From contig NZ_JABMKY010000019.1 in NCBI RefSeq assembly GCF_013204845.1, forward strand, positions 87,114-151,113: a stretch of 64,000 nt of DNA, read 5' to 3'. Below the pieces are notes generated by a model. That model did not search any database. It was not told the DNA's origin and saw only the letters and a list, made by a program, of their open reading frames with translations. Position numbers and translations under genes: made by a program. Below are positions 19,301 through 26,187 of this stretch, piece after piece. The DNA comes from Paenibacillus qinlingensis. Its GTDB lineage: Bacteria; Bacillota; Bacilli; Paenibacillales; NBRC-103111. Positions within the stretch are counted from its first letter, which is position 1. The number at the start of each line of letters is the position of its first letter.

Positions 19301-21171
19301 ATACGACGATGCAAAGCGGTCGAGTCATTGACCATGTGTTAGAAACAAGTGGAGGCAAGCGGCCTGTTGGCATCAACGATGCGGATATACAGCGAACGTT
19401 TACGTACGTGGGTCAGTCGGATTTTGCCAAAACAATTGAAAGTGTGATGCCGTCGGACCGCTCGAGACAACAAAAGATTGCCTATGAATATTCAGGGGAA
19501 AACATCAAATCGATGGTACTGACAGGTAAAACTAATGCTTCGTTCAGTTATGTCTATGACGATTTCTTCAACATGACGAATATAGCCATGACGGTCGGTG
19601 GCGTGGTGTATAACACACCTTTCCAATACGATAACGAAGACAACCTGACGAAGTTTGGTGCTTTCCAATTCAATCGAGGCGGTCCGTTGAAGGCAGTCAG
19701 CTCCATAGCTGATGGCAAGATGGATATTCAAGTGGCTTACGACAAGTATGGCAAGATCGACAGCGTCACCTATTCATTGAAGGGAAGTCAGGTATATAAG
19801 GCGGCCTATACGTATGATAAGAGAGGTTTCGTGACGGACATCACCGTCGATTCTGCGAAAGGCAGGGAGAACACTCACTATGAGTACGATCTGGATGGAC
19901 AGCTGAAAGGCATGACATGGACGGATCCGGGAGGCACAGCGGTTACGGAAGCGTACAGTTATGATGCCAATAAAAATCGGATCACAAGTCAAGTGAGCGG
20001 TGCTGCACAAGTGGTTAGCAACTACGGAGATCACGATGTGTTAGCGCGTGTTGGAGCACTTGCCTACAGCTTCGATACAGACGGATTTCTTACACAAAGG
20101 GGTTCCGATACGTTTACCTATGGAGTTCGAGGTGAGTTGCTGGAAGCGACTGTGTCGAGTGCTGTGAATGGCATCACGACTAATCAATCCGTTACAGGCG
20201 TTACTTATATGAACGCGTTGGCGAATGGCACCTACAAGTATACGTATGACGGCCTAAGCCGAAGAGTGGCGAAGGAAGACAGTATAGGACGTAAGACACA
20301 ATATATATATGGGAATCCCGATTCCTTGCAACTGATGACAGCATCAATAGATTCAAACGGACAGCCGACAATGTATTCCTACAATGAGATGGGTCTTCTC
20401 ATCGCGTTGGAACGTGCTGGGAAGCGCTACTATGTGGTGACTGACGCTGTAGGCACTCCTCAGCTGGTGGTGGATGAAAACGGCGTAACCGTGAAGGAGC
20501 TGCGTTATGATAGTTATGGCGGTTTGCAATCCGATTCGAATCCGTTATTTGAGCTGCTAATTGGTTATGCCGGCGGTCTGGAGGATCGGGATACGGGACT
20601 CGTGCGCTTTGGCTTCCGTGACTATGACCCAGTTTCGGGTCGATGGACAGCAAGAGATCCTATTCTTCTGGAAAGCGGACAAACCAATATGTATGCCTAT
20701 GTGAATAACAACCCGATTATGTTCCGGGATCCTTGTGGACAATTATGTGTGGGAGCATCTGTGTATGCCGTTGTCGGGATTGGTGGCAAAGTATGCATTA
20801 CGGAGGAAGGCGTATCTGCCTGCGGCGACACTGGGTTTGGCGTAGGGCTTGGACTTGAAGTTTCTCCATTCGAAGATATTGCCAAGAATGAACTCTCCTT
20901 GGAGGCAATGGCTAAGCTGACGGCCGGAATCGGAAATTTACAGGCAGGTTACAAATTAGGTCAGGATTTAGATACCAAATGTCGAACAGATGGACCTATT
21001 TTAAGAGCGGAAGCAGGACCTTTCCGTGTCGATTTACTTAAGCCTAAGAAGTCGGCGGTGAAGGGCAAAGAAGCCGACCTGCAAAAGAAAATTAAAGATC
21101 TGTTTAAGAAAAGCGGTATGAAAGCAGAAGCTTCCATTAAGGCGAAATTGTGCAGTAATCTCCGCTGGTAG
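13381..21171 (+). CDS. Giant SLH-anchored RHS/YD-repeat surface protein
   Basis: This 2596-aa protein starts with a signal peptide (hydrophobic stretch to about residue 40). Three SLH domains (about 52-96, 110-155, 178-220; motifs GYEDGTFRAE, GNEAGQFRPE, GYEDNTFQGQ) bind it to cell-wall polymer. Next come carboxypeptidase-regulatory-like beta domains (230-375), a Gly-rich linker near 440, two fibronectin III domains (about 460-555 and 560-650), another regulatory-like domain (700-785) and an NHL/beta-propeller-like region (about 1220-1550). Many YD/RHS repeats follow (1570-2380). The RHS core spans about 2395-2450 (FGFRDYDPVSGRWTARDP, YVNNNPIMFRDPCG). The last 145 residues (2452-2596) are a variable tip of unknown fold, Gly-rich then Lys-rich. 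The protein probably forms an RHS shell releasing or displaying the tip, for contact-dependent competition or adhesion. GAGGTGG at 13368-13374 supports the start. Confidence 0.9.
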   Translation: MCLMNNRLLTKRLSSLLLVLSLFVQVFLPYGGEQVVVASDVGLSIQNPEERMPAWAKESIAEMTQLRVIQGYEDGTFRAERTVTRAEMAAMLLRFVQSTAMKLQETQAPTFQDVGHEWFAEEVRRAARLGIVQGNEAGQFRPEAEVSRQESAVMLNRVVQQTVTGTLSLSDKSLIPAWAQTAVAALVEAGVMQGYEDNTFQGQRNITRAEVAVILHRAKKLASVGGDVTSAPLTIKVSQTDGSILQAADVFIHEKGKRMYKAWGRTDEQGAWVASIPYGDYDVHVVKEGYAGYQSVVYEKGRTDLALTAQPSAQIEGTVLGVDGKPAVGTILSFTTNPTFYAVTGLDGTFRANVLPDKTYRLTLVEDAGLSRIVAEGGGTAAIYGASPSTFPGLSLLDTEQSQLTDCSCHKYDALQTFTSLGAGQSLTIGHVSIDGARPIPSGGGSGGGSGTGNNNGNRDTTPPIAPAALTGTAGDSVVSLSWTANTESDLMGYKVYASTDDGATWTSRANVAGGSVTTYSVSGLTNGVTYLFAITAVDASGNESAKSAGFIATPQAPPVGTKPAAPSGLTGKAGNTLVTLQWLANSEANLAGYEVHYSSDNGVSWINGPQLGKLTEASVTGLTNGTAYSFTVTAMNSAGQRSDRSVPITLTPKESNGTPDPVEVATQIPTTALPTFHSTVQFLYAGSEPVQTGVAEGAIEASLVSVVRGQVLDSAGEPLAGVLISILDHNELGVTRSRADGIFDLAVNGGGILTIQLTKEGYMPVQRKVTVTAGRYETLPDVILKAYDTKVTVVDLNTAVDVQAAQGSQVTDADGTRQPTVIFPEGTSATMTLSDGSSVPLTEIHLRATEYTVGENGMNAMPGDLPDFVGYTHAVELSADEAVQAGATEVRFNQPLFYYVENYLKFPVGETVPMGYYDREAGRWVASDNGKVISILSVDEGIATIDSDGDGAIDSADKLAVLGFTDKERQQLADMYTAGQSLWRVPIEHFTPWDCNWPYGPPLDAEPPVDQDPNSEHDELDPCEQAGSIIGCQNQSLGQAIPIEGTGMNLNYTSTRTPGYKSRSKLTIPVSGDSIPSSLRSMTVTVEIGGKSYRKTFNPAPNVTHTLQWDGIDAYERKLIGSHPYKVTVSNNYNFQYYAATSDFQQSFGRLSASGVVIGGVRETTTIPVSRVWYGSLESPNNPFEQVGIAGWSLDAHHMLSFEENTMYEGDRNKKTVSHKSLNKLDLSGLGDGFRPDGQIITPGPGNSVYFTASGGIKNGWYPQIVARLNHDGSFQKSEEFPSESYMLISSDSLGNVYRYSPTKKQIYLKKSDEIYWSVFAGTGNAVNRDIIDGAKAVESDLYTVFSMAAASDGSLYVSGNNQVSRQNIFYRIGTDGRIQFMGSGEGADSGKANKKTIGEVVSVIAGPDGSVYIHDRIYDNFNHMQYASRVRKINADGVITKIAGKSPNTYTGNYEVNHGVAANKALFYMLKMYLDGEGNILFTALKNNWEPEKLYKVKDGIVEEVSLEHARATSKAYLSLATIDYNGSYLYAGSGNIYRVDSSKLLQAEISEEDGLSVNVFDLTTGKILHNESVLSGAKLKAFSYDNDGRLLSISDRSGNLTRIERDTQGKPTAIIAPGGQRTILEVDSSGELSSITNPAGETYRMQYEGGLLIAYTDPVQGVNQYDYDDNGLLVKATNPEGGIKTLHKSILNKGSLVTFTDPSNRTTTYETVVADGKTLYTLIDSNGARTLTEKIGEQSEMATLPDGTKISKKFGTDPRFGKNTPFVSELTYTSPDGKVTTFKEERSAVINNNNELVSYTVKHTLNGDVFTIQYDGGNHKFTETTAEGTKTETYLDGKDRVIKVAWPGTDLFPIESFYDALGRLERVQQGEKWISYTYNAQNLIEKETDAFGSVKTYEYDTAGRIASITTPGNKVYRKGYDDLGSLTGITMPDGSKYEQQFNKLGQFDGFAPEGSGLWYNPEYDNGRNLVNTTMQSGRVIDHVLETSGGKRPVGINDADIQRTFTYVGQSDFAKTIESVMPSDRSRQQKIAYEYSGENIKSMVLTGKTNASFSYVYDDFFNMTNIAMTVGGVVYNTPFQYDNEDNLTKFGAFQFNRGGPLKAVSSIADGKMDIQVAYDKYGKIDSVTYSLKGSQVYKAAYTYDKRGFVTDITVDSAKGRENTHYEYDLDGQLKGMTWTDPGGTAVTEAYSYDANKNRITSQVSGAAQVVSNYGDHDVLARVGALAYSFDTDGFLTQRGSDTFTYGVRGELLEATVSSAVNGITTNQSVTGVTYMNALANGTYKYTYDGLSRRVAKEDSIGRKTQYIYGNPDSLQLMTASIDSNGQPTMYSYNEMGLLIALERAGKRYYVVTDAVGTPQLVVDENGVTVKELRYDSYGGLQSDSNPLFELLIGYAGGLEDRDTGLVRFGFRDYDPVSGRWTARDPILLESGQTNMYAYVNNNPIMFRDPCGQLCVGASVYAVVGIGGKVCITEEGVSACGDTGFGVGLGLEVSPFEDIAKNELSLEAMAKLTAGIGNLQAGYKLGQDLDTKCRTDGPILRAEAGPFRVDLLKPKKSAVKGKEADLQKKIKDLFKKSGMKAEASIKAKLCSNLRW

Positions 21172-21183
21172 GAATAAAAAGAA

Positions 21184-21267
21184 ATGAATAAGCTGATTCA
21201 TATCCCGCCCGATTGGTTAAATCTTCTTATAAAGAGTTTACAATCGGGAGGGATGAAGCTTGAGTAA
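21184..21267 (+). CDS. Tiny ORF (27 aa) behind the RHS gene
   Basis: An ATG 12 bases after the RHS stop opens a 27-codon frame, MNKLIHIPPDWLNLLIKSLQ onward, ending inside the next small ORF. The ribosome site is weak. Its reading would melt the hairpin at 21208-21248 that covers the ribosome site of the next ORF, so it may be a leader peptide. It is not recognised. Confidence 0.3.
   Translation: MNKLIHIPPDWLNLLIKSLQSGGMKLE
21208..21248 (+). promoter_or_regulatory. Hairpin that can hide a ribosome site
   Basis: CCCGATTG at 21208-21215 is a perfect inverted match to CAATCGGG at 21241-21248. The right arm overlaps the GGGAGG at 21246-21251 that serves TTG 21260. Folding would block that start, and ribosomes moving through ORF 21184-21267 would open it. 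Confidence 0.4.
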
Positions 21268-21361
21268 AAAACTCGCAAAGCGCAGACGTTCACCTCTGGC
21301 CTTATATCTAGCAGCGCTTACAATTACCGTGGCAATCAGTCGCATAGAAGAAGTAAACTAA
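21260..21361 (+). CDS. Small 33-aa protein, basic then hydrophobic
   Basis: TTG 21260 has an ideal GGGAGG 8 bases upstream. The product has a basic N-terminus (KKLAKRRRSP) and then a hydrophobic stretch, LALYLAALTITVAI, long enough for one membrane pass. It overlaps the upstream tiny ORF by 8 bases. Sitting directly behind the RHS protein, it could be a small partner or immunity-like peptide, but nothing confirms that. It was not recognised. Confidence 0.4.
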   Translation: MSKKLAKRRRSPLALYLAALTITVAISRIEEVN

Positions 21362-21400
21362 CTTGAGGCGGTTTCCTTGCATACTTATATGAAATAAAAA

Positions 21401-21424
21401 AAGCCCAATGAATGGGCTTTTTTT
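21401..21424. terminator. Bidirectional terminator
   Basis: AAGCCCA and TGGGCTT form a stem around ATGAA, with an A run on the left and a T run on the right. It can end the RHS transcript and the convergent gene at 21484. Confidence 0.85.
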
Positions 21425-21483
21425 GCTGTTAGAGCGTCAGGGGCAAGAGTGAGTACTGGTCACATGGATCTTTTACCCTCATT

Positions 21484-22089
21484 TTAATCAAATTGAACTT
21501 CCTGATCCAAAATGATCTCTTTAGGCGGAGACTCCATTGGGCTGGCATACGGAATTAAGGCAAAATGTAAACCCTCTAAGTTATCAGGCAAACGGGGTGT
21601 GACGAGAAATGTGATTTGTGTATGCCCGCCGCCGCCCCTAGAGCCATTTCTCATGACACGATATAGTTCAGGACCTATTACATCAAGTTGGAGTTGTGGT
21701 CGAAAATTGCCAAAATGATCATCGAGTTGAATAAGCTTGATTTCAACATAGACAATACTGCTGTGTTGATGCTGCATGGTATGTGTCAATGTATAGGAAA
21801 AGTCTCCAACGACGGTTTTCTTCATGATGGGTACGACATGTTCCAAATCACCTGGTTCATTCGGCATGACAGGGTAATGCTCATTTAAACTGTTAAGAAG
21901 CCAGTTAATTTGTGGAATTTCAATACCGAATCGTGTTGACCATTCTTGAAGGACTTCCTTTTGTGGGTAAAATCGTCTGCCTTTGGCAAGGGATTTACGC
22001 TCCGTTAGCAATTGCAGCAGTGATTCATCAATCTTCTTCATGCCATCATTGTATTCATTGGGGACTCTTTGCAATTCGGACCAACCCAT
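21484..22089 (-). CDS. Hypothetical protein (about 201 aa)
   Basis: The product was not recognised. The N-terminal segment, with IDESLLQLLTERKSLAKGRR followed by a PQKE motif, resembles the first helix of AroQ-type chorismate mutases, but the rest does not; the C-terminal half is predicted beta-rich and contains a Gly-rich NGSRGGGGH turn. There is no signal peptide or membrane span. ATG at 22089 is preferred over ATG 22122 because GGAGG lies 9 bases before it. The gene is convergent with the RHS locus and shares its terminator, and is divergent from the GH105 gene. Confidence 0.7.
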   Translation of the reverse strand: MGWSELQRVPNEYNDGMKKIDESLLQLLTERKSLAKGRRFYPQKEVLQEWSTRFGIEIPQINWLLNSLNEHYPVMPNEPGDLEHVVPIMKKTVVGDFSYTLTHTMQHQHSSIVYVEIKLIQLDDHFGNFRPQLQLDVIGPELYRVMRNGSRGGGGHTQITFLVTPRLPDNLEGLHFALIPYASPMESPPKEIILDQEVQFD

Positions 22090-22281
22090 CGTTGTGTACC
22101 TCCATTTTCCAGTAGTATCCATATAGTATAACGGTTAGTGAATGGTAGGAAAAGTTTTGTGATAAGTTCCCCTACATTTCTGGACGATTCCCCATGTTTT
22201 CGGGACGGAAGCCCAAGCAAGACAAGTACGAATGATGCTACTCTTTAGGTAATCTTTTAATAAAAAGGAGTTGCCTAAATC

Positions 22282-23343
22282 ATGAATTCAACGTATGCAA
22301 ATCACGCCAATAAGGTATGGCAAGAAATGATAAAGGATCATTCTGGCGAATGGGGAATGGATATTCATCACTGGGACTGGGTGCCTGGTGTGGGTGTGAT
22401 TGCTATGCTGGAGTATTACGAAGCAACTCACAATCCCGAGGTAATCGCTTATTTGCAGGAGTGGGTGAAGCAGAATAGTGAGAAAGCGAAAGGCACGAAG
22501 GTAATCAATTCGATTGCACCTTATGCCATTTTCCCGGCTTTATATCGTGTTACGAATGATGCTTGGTTCCGAGATGAAGCGGTTCGGGTAGCAGAGTGGC
22601 TGATTAAGGACACACCAAGAACGCGTGAAGATGCTTTCGAGCATACGGTCACGGAAAATGTGGCATTTGCTGAACAAGTGTGGGCGGATACGATTTTTAT
22701 GGCGGTTCTATTCCTAGCGCGCACGGCGTCTTTGGTGGGCAGTCAGGTTTATGCGGAGGAAGCATTGAACCAGGTGCTAATTCATCTGAGATTGCTGCAG
22801 GATGAGGAGACGAATGTTCTTTTCCACGGTTGGAATTGCGGGTCGGGTGATCATATGTCAGCGGCGCGCTGGACGAGAGCAAATGCTTGGATTGCTGCAG
22901 GTATTCCGATGATTGTGAAGGAAATTGATCAGCTTGTTGCTATTCCGGAAGAACTTAAGGAACGATACGGACGCCTAATGTCAGGGTTGCTTGCGTACCA
23001 GCAGGAAGATGGACTTTGGAGCACGGTGATGGATCAACCTCATTTTTATCGGGAAGTGTCGGGAAGCGCAGGCATCGCTTATGGCCTGTTGAAAGGTACG
23101 GAGCTTGGTCTAATCCCTCGTCTAGAAGAAACAGCTGCCTCTGTGGAACTAGTGTTTACTTCGATTGTACCCTATATTACGGAGGAAGGTATCGTGAATG
23201 GGGTATCTGGTGGGACACCTGTGATGCCAACGATTCAGGCCTATCAAGACGATATTTCAACGTATCCAACGTTATATGGACAAGGCCTTGTGTTGATGCT
23301 ATTGGCTGAGGCACTCCAAATGGAGAAGAGTGAACATGAATAG
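22282..23343 (+). CDS. Glycoside hydrolase family 105 (unsaturated rhamnogalacturonyl hydrolase-like)
   Basis: The 353-aa protein has the GH88/GH105 six-hairpin pattern: HHWDWVPGVGVIAMLEYY near residues 30-47, WADTIFMAVLFLAR near 135-148 containing the probable catalytic Asp, FHGWNC near 181-186, and ARWTRANAWI near 195-204. These enzymes (YteR/YesR type) hydrate and remove the unsaturated uronate left by pectin lyases. No signal peptide is present, so it acts on imported oligosaccharides. AAAGGAG sits before the ATG. Its 3' end overlaps the next gene by 8 bases, making an operon. The uxu genes at 38.5-41 kb could process uronates released here. Confidence 0.88.
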   Translation: MNSTYANHANKVWQEMIKDHSGEWGMDIHHWDWVPGVGVIAMLEYYEATHNPEVIAYLQEWVKQNSEKAKGTKVINSIAPYAIFPALYRVTNDAWFRDEAVRVAEWLIKDTPRTREDAFEHTVTENVAFAEQVWADTIFMAVLFLARTASLVGSQVYAEEALNQVLIHLRLLQDEETNVLFHGWNCGSGDHMSAARWTRANAWIAAGIPMIVKEIDQLVAIPEELKERYGRLMSGLLAYQQEDGLWSTVMDQPHFYREVSGSAGIAYGLLKGTELGLIPRLEETAASVELVFTSIVPYITEEGIVNGVSGGTPVMPTIQAYQDDISTYPTLYGQGLVLMLLAEALQMEKSEHE

Positions 23344-25024
23344 AGACAAAATAATGAAAGCTATTCAAGTTAATGAGAAGCAGTATGATGCTAGTGTCAA
23401 ATTAATCCGGACACCGCTCACGTCGACGTATCATACGGCACTTAAGCCGGATACGCATCCTATGGTGTACGCGTTATATCCTTCCACCTGTTATGCGTAT
23501 GATTTACTCCGTTACGGCGGAGAAGACTTTGCGCAAAGAGCGGCAGAAATTCTAGAGGTTGTTATTGCCCAACAGGATAAAGTAGCAAGCAGCAATTCGT
23601 ATGGAATTTGGCCATACTTTTTCGAAGAGTCGCTGGATGAAATGGATCGTCCAGACTGGAATATGGCGGATTTTCAAGGGAAGAAATTAGTTCTTATCTT
23701 GAAAAATTATTCAAAATCTCTTCCTGAGGCTTTAGTCGAACAAATTCGTGAAGCTATTTATTGCGCCTGCCAAGCGATCATCCGACGAGATGTGGGGCCG
23801 CATTATACGAACATTGCGATTATGGGGGCGTTTGTTACGTTGGTTGGCGGCGAGGTGCTTGGCGATAACGAGATTCGCAGCTACGGGGAGCAACGCCTGC
23901 AGCGATTTCATGCATTTACATCAGGAATCGGTACTTTTACCGAGTATAACAGTCCTTGTTATTCGCCAATTGCGATTGAAGAATTGGATAGCATCTATCA
24001 AGAATCGGTTACCCCTGCGGCCGTAACTCTTGCTGAGCAATTGTTGGACATTGCTTGGGAGATGGTTGCAAAGCATTTCCACCCAGCGACCGGTGAATGG
24101 GGCGGTCCGTACAGTCGCACCTATAACACATTGCTGGCGGAGCGAGAGAAGCATTTCCTGGGAAATGCGCTCAGTGGCGAATTGTCTGCGATTCGCTGCC
24201 CTGACAAGTATCAGGCTTATTTTACCTCCAATGAGGAGCGGTATTTCATTGAGCCAACGATGATGGAAGCAGAAGCGGGATATCAGAACTATGCGACGAC
24301 GTATCAAAATGAGAAATTTTCGCTTGGAAGCTACACGATTGGCAGTATGTGGAATCAGCGTCGCAACTTGCTAGGCTTCGTGGATGTTGGTGGCAAGAAA
24401 GTGTTCGTGCAGTTGCAATTTCTGAAAGATGGGAAGGACTTTTGCTCTGCTATTTTTACTGGCGTGCAGTCACATAATCAGGTGCTGTTCGGCTTTAATT
24501 TGGCCACAGATAATGGCGCTTGGCATCAGGAGCTAGATGTGATCAATGGCAAGTTTCAAGCGAATGATTTGCGCATTCGGTTGCTCCTCGGCGGGGAAAT
24601 GGAAGAACTTGAGCTTCCAACTGTTGTGGAAGGGAAAAGTTTGACGACGATGCTTGGACGAGATACGCAGCTTCGAGTGGCAGCTGTTCTGGAGGAGTCG
24701 GACTACGGAACACTCGAGGTATCAGTGGAGCGTAGTGAAGATGCACTTCATTTGGATTATGTTATCTATACTGGCGAGATGAAGTCTTTTGATTTCCATG
24801 CGATTCAAAAAGCCGTATGGATCTTCGCATTATCGCTTGGCGAGGTTGATGGCACGCTATCGGCGGTTGATGTTCAGCTTGAGGCCGATTCTGTGAGGGC
24901 TACAATAGGTGTTCAGGAGGAGAAGATGTCGATTGTGGTACCGACGGCACCAGGGAAGACGTGGGACTTCTACCGAAATAACCGCGTACAACTGCCGCAG
25001 AATTTGCTTGAACGCGTGCAGTAG
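23336..25024 (+). CDS. Probable polysaccharide-processing protein, lyase-like (unassigned family)
   Basis: This protein of about 562 aa was not assigned to a family. Its first half looks like an alpha/alpha barrel with conserved-looking SNSYGIWPYFFEE, PHYTNIAIMGAFV and FTEYNSPCYSPIAI segments. The second half is beta-sandwich-like, with repeated charged strands. That two-part plan is shared by heparinase II/III-type and other uronic acid lyases. The His, Asn, Tyr and Glu in the quoted segments are candidate catalytic residues. No signal peptide is seen. ATG 23336 has GGAGAAG 7 bases upstream; GTG 23330 is too close. Translation is coupled to the GH105 gene by an 8-base overlap, which supports a role in the same pectin or uronate oligosaccharide pathway. 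Confidence 0.6.
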   Translation: MNRDKIMKAIQVNEKQYDASVKLIRTPLTSTYHTALKPDTHPMVYALYPSTCYAYDLLRYGGEDFAQRAAEILEVVIAQQDKVASSNSYGIWPYFFEESLDEMDRPDWNMADFQGKKLVLILKNYSKSLPEALVEQIREAIYCACQAIIRRDVGPHYTNIAIMGAFVTLVGGEVLGDNEIRSYGEQRLQRFHAFTSGIGTFTEYNSPCYSPIAIEELDSIYQESVTPAAVTLAEQLLDIAWEMVAKHFHPATGEWGGPYSRTYNTLLAEREKHFLGNALSGELSAIRCPDKYQAYFTSNEERYFIEPTMMEAEAGYQNYATTYQNEKFSLGSYTIGSMWNQRRNLLGFVDVGGKKVFVQLQFLKDGKDFCSAIFTGVQSHNQVLFGFNLATDNGAWHQELDVINGKFQANDLRIRLLLGGEMEELELPTVVEGKSLTTMLGRDTQLRVAAVLEESDYGTLEVSVERSEDALHLDYVIYTGEMKSFDFHAIQKAVWIFALSLGEVDGTLSAVDVQLEADSVRATIGVQEEKMSIVVPTAPGKTWDFYRNNRVQLPQNLLERVQ

Positions 25025-25034
25025 GCAGGGCACG

Positions 25035-25070
25035 AAAGAGGTGCAGGAATTATTTCCTGCGCCTCTATTT
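25035..25070 (+). terminator. Terminator of the GH105 operon
   Basis: AGAGGTGCAGGAA and TTCCTGCGCCTCT form a long stem with one mismatch around a short loop, followed by ATTT. Confidence 0.75.
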
Positions 25071-25084
25071 CTGCGTTCGCTATT

Positions 25085-25285
25085 TTAACTGGAAAATAGG
25101 TTGTTAATTTCGCTGAAATTTCCATCAATTTCGAATTAGATGGATGATATGTAGCTAATCTAGCGGAATCAGGCGAAATTGAACCTTTTGGCTGAATTTA
25201 CCTGCATAAAATCCAGTTATTACCTGATTTGAGAGGTATCAGGCTGATTTAGCTGCATAAAATCCAGTTATTTGGCAGTAAACGT
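25085..25285. repeat. Dispersed intergenic repeat, family A (left copy)
   Basis: CTGCATAAAATCCAGTTATT occurs twice, at 25202-25221 and 25253-25272, each after a (GCTGA)TTT-type segment. Its reverse complement core, GGATTTTATGCAG, occurs again at 56913-56925 in another gap. There is no coding sense. This looks like a host-specific intergenic repeat family. Confidence 0.6.
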
Positions 25286-25291
25286 TTGGTA

Positions 25292-26185
25292 CTAGTTTGA
25301 TTTAATGAGTCGTTTAAAAGCCTCAACACGGTACTGCTTTGGCGTTAAGCCGGTTTCCTTTTTGAACACGTGGAAGAAATGCGACATGTCGCCAAATCCG
25401 ACAGCAGCTGAAACCTCTGAGATGGCTAAATCGGTCTCCACCAGCAACCGTTTCGCTTTATTCAGCCGGTACTCGATAAGAAACTGTTTGATGGTCGTAC
25501 CCGTAGTCTCTTTGAATAAGGTGAAAAGCTGCGAACGCGAGACTGGGAATCGTGTCACAAGATCTTCTATTAACAAAGGTTCTTGATGATGACCAATCAA
25601 GTAAGAAAGCACATCGCTAATGAGGTGCTGATCACCAGTATGTTTCAGGGTATGTTCGTCTTGCAGGCCAAATATGATTAGGAAAAAATCTGCGATGCAT
25701 CGCAGCACAACCAGTTCATAGCCCAACTCGTGCTTAACTAGCGCCTGTGTCAGCTCAGCGAATAGGGTCTGGACACGATCAAACTGTTGGGCGCTCAGGA
25801 AAAAATGATTGGAATCCGGATGATGCTCGGCGAGCAGTCGAGGGATAGATAGATCCGATAGCTTGCAAATGGTGTGCAATTGATCTAAATAAGACTCATC
25901 TATGGAAAAGACATAACGATGGAATTCTTTGCTATGTCCATGGAACGGTCGATGAATAACATTCGGATGAATGATCGTAAGGCTGCCTGCGTGAAGCGGA
26001 TACAATCGATCACCTACGATATTAGTGCCTGTACCCTGCAAAACGAGATAGATCTCGTATCCGTTATGCGAATGCAATAACTGCTGTTCTAGCGGAATTG
26101 TCCGAAATTCACAGTGAACGGGATAGGTAGCCAGAAAATGATTCGTATAATCATCGATAGCGAAGCTAACAGATTCATTTTCCAT
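25292..26185 (-). CDS. AraC-family transcription regulator with cupin sensor
   Basis: The 297-aa protein has an N-terminal cupin-type domain (LLHSHNGYEIYLVLQGTG, then HAGSLTIIHPNVIH) that probably binds a sugar. It is followed by two AraC helix-turn-helix motifs in the last 100 residues (ISEVSAAVGFGDMSHFFHVF and KETGLTPKQYR). It starts 2 bases after the corA stop, with only a weak AAGG upstream, so translation may be coupled to corA. It is convergent with the GH105 operon and could regulate it, which is inferred from position only. Confidence 0.9.
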   Translation of the reverse strand: MENESVSFAIDDYTNHFLATYPVHCEFRTIPLEQQLLHSHNGYEIYLVLQGTGTNIVGDRLYPLHAGSLTIIHPNVIHRPFHGHSKEFHRYVFSIDESYLDQLHTICKLSDLSIPRLLAEHHPDSNHFFLSAQQFDRVQTLFAELTQALVKHELGYELVVLRCIADFFLIIFGLQDEHTLKHTGDQHLISDVLSYLIGHHQEPLLIEDLVTRFPVSRSQLFTLFKETTGTTIKQFLIEYRLNKAKRLLVETDLAISEVSAAVGFGDMSHFFHVFKKETGLTPKQYRVEAFKRLIKSN

Positions 26186-26187
26186 CC

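Noticed and set aside
18580..19376. Minus-strand frames of 120-150 codons inside the RHS gene
   Set aside because: They are shadows of the repeated plus-strand YD coding and contain no recognisable domain.
25260..25285. Catabolite-repression (cre) site at AGTAAACGTTTGGT
   Set aside because: The AAACGTTT centre fits, but the outer positions do not match the consensus and it sits downstream of both flanking genes.
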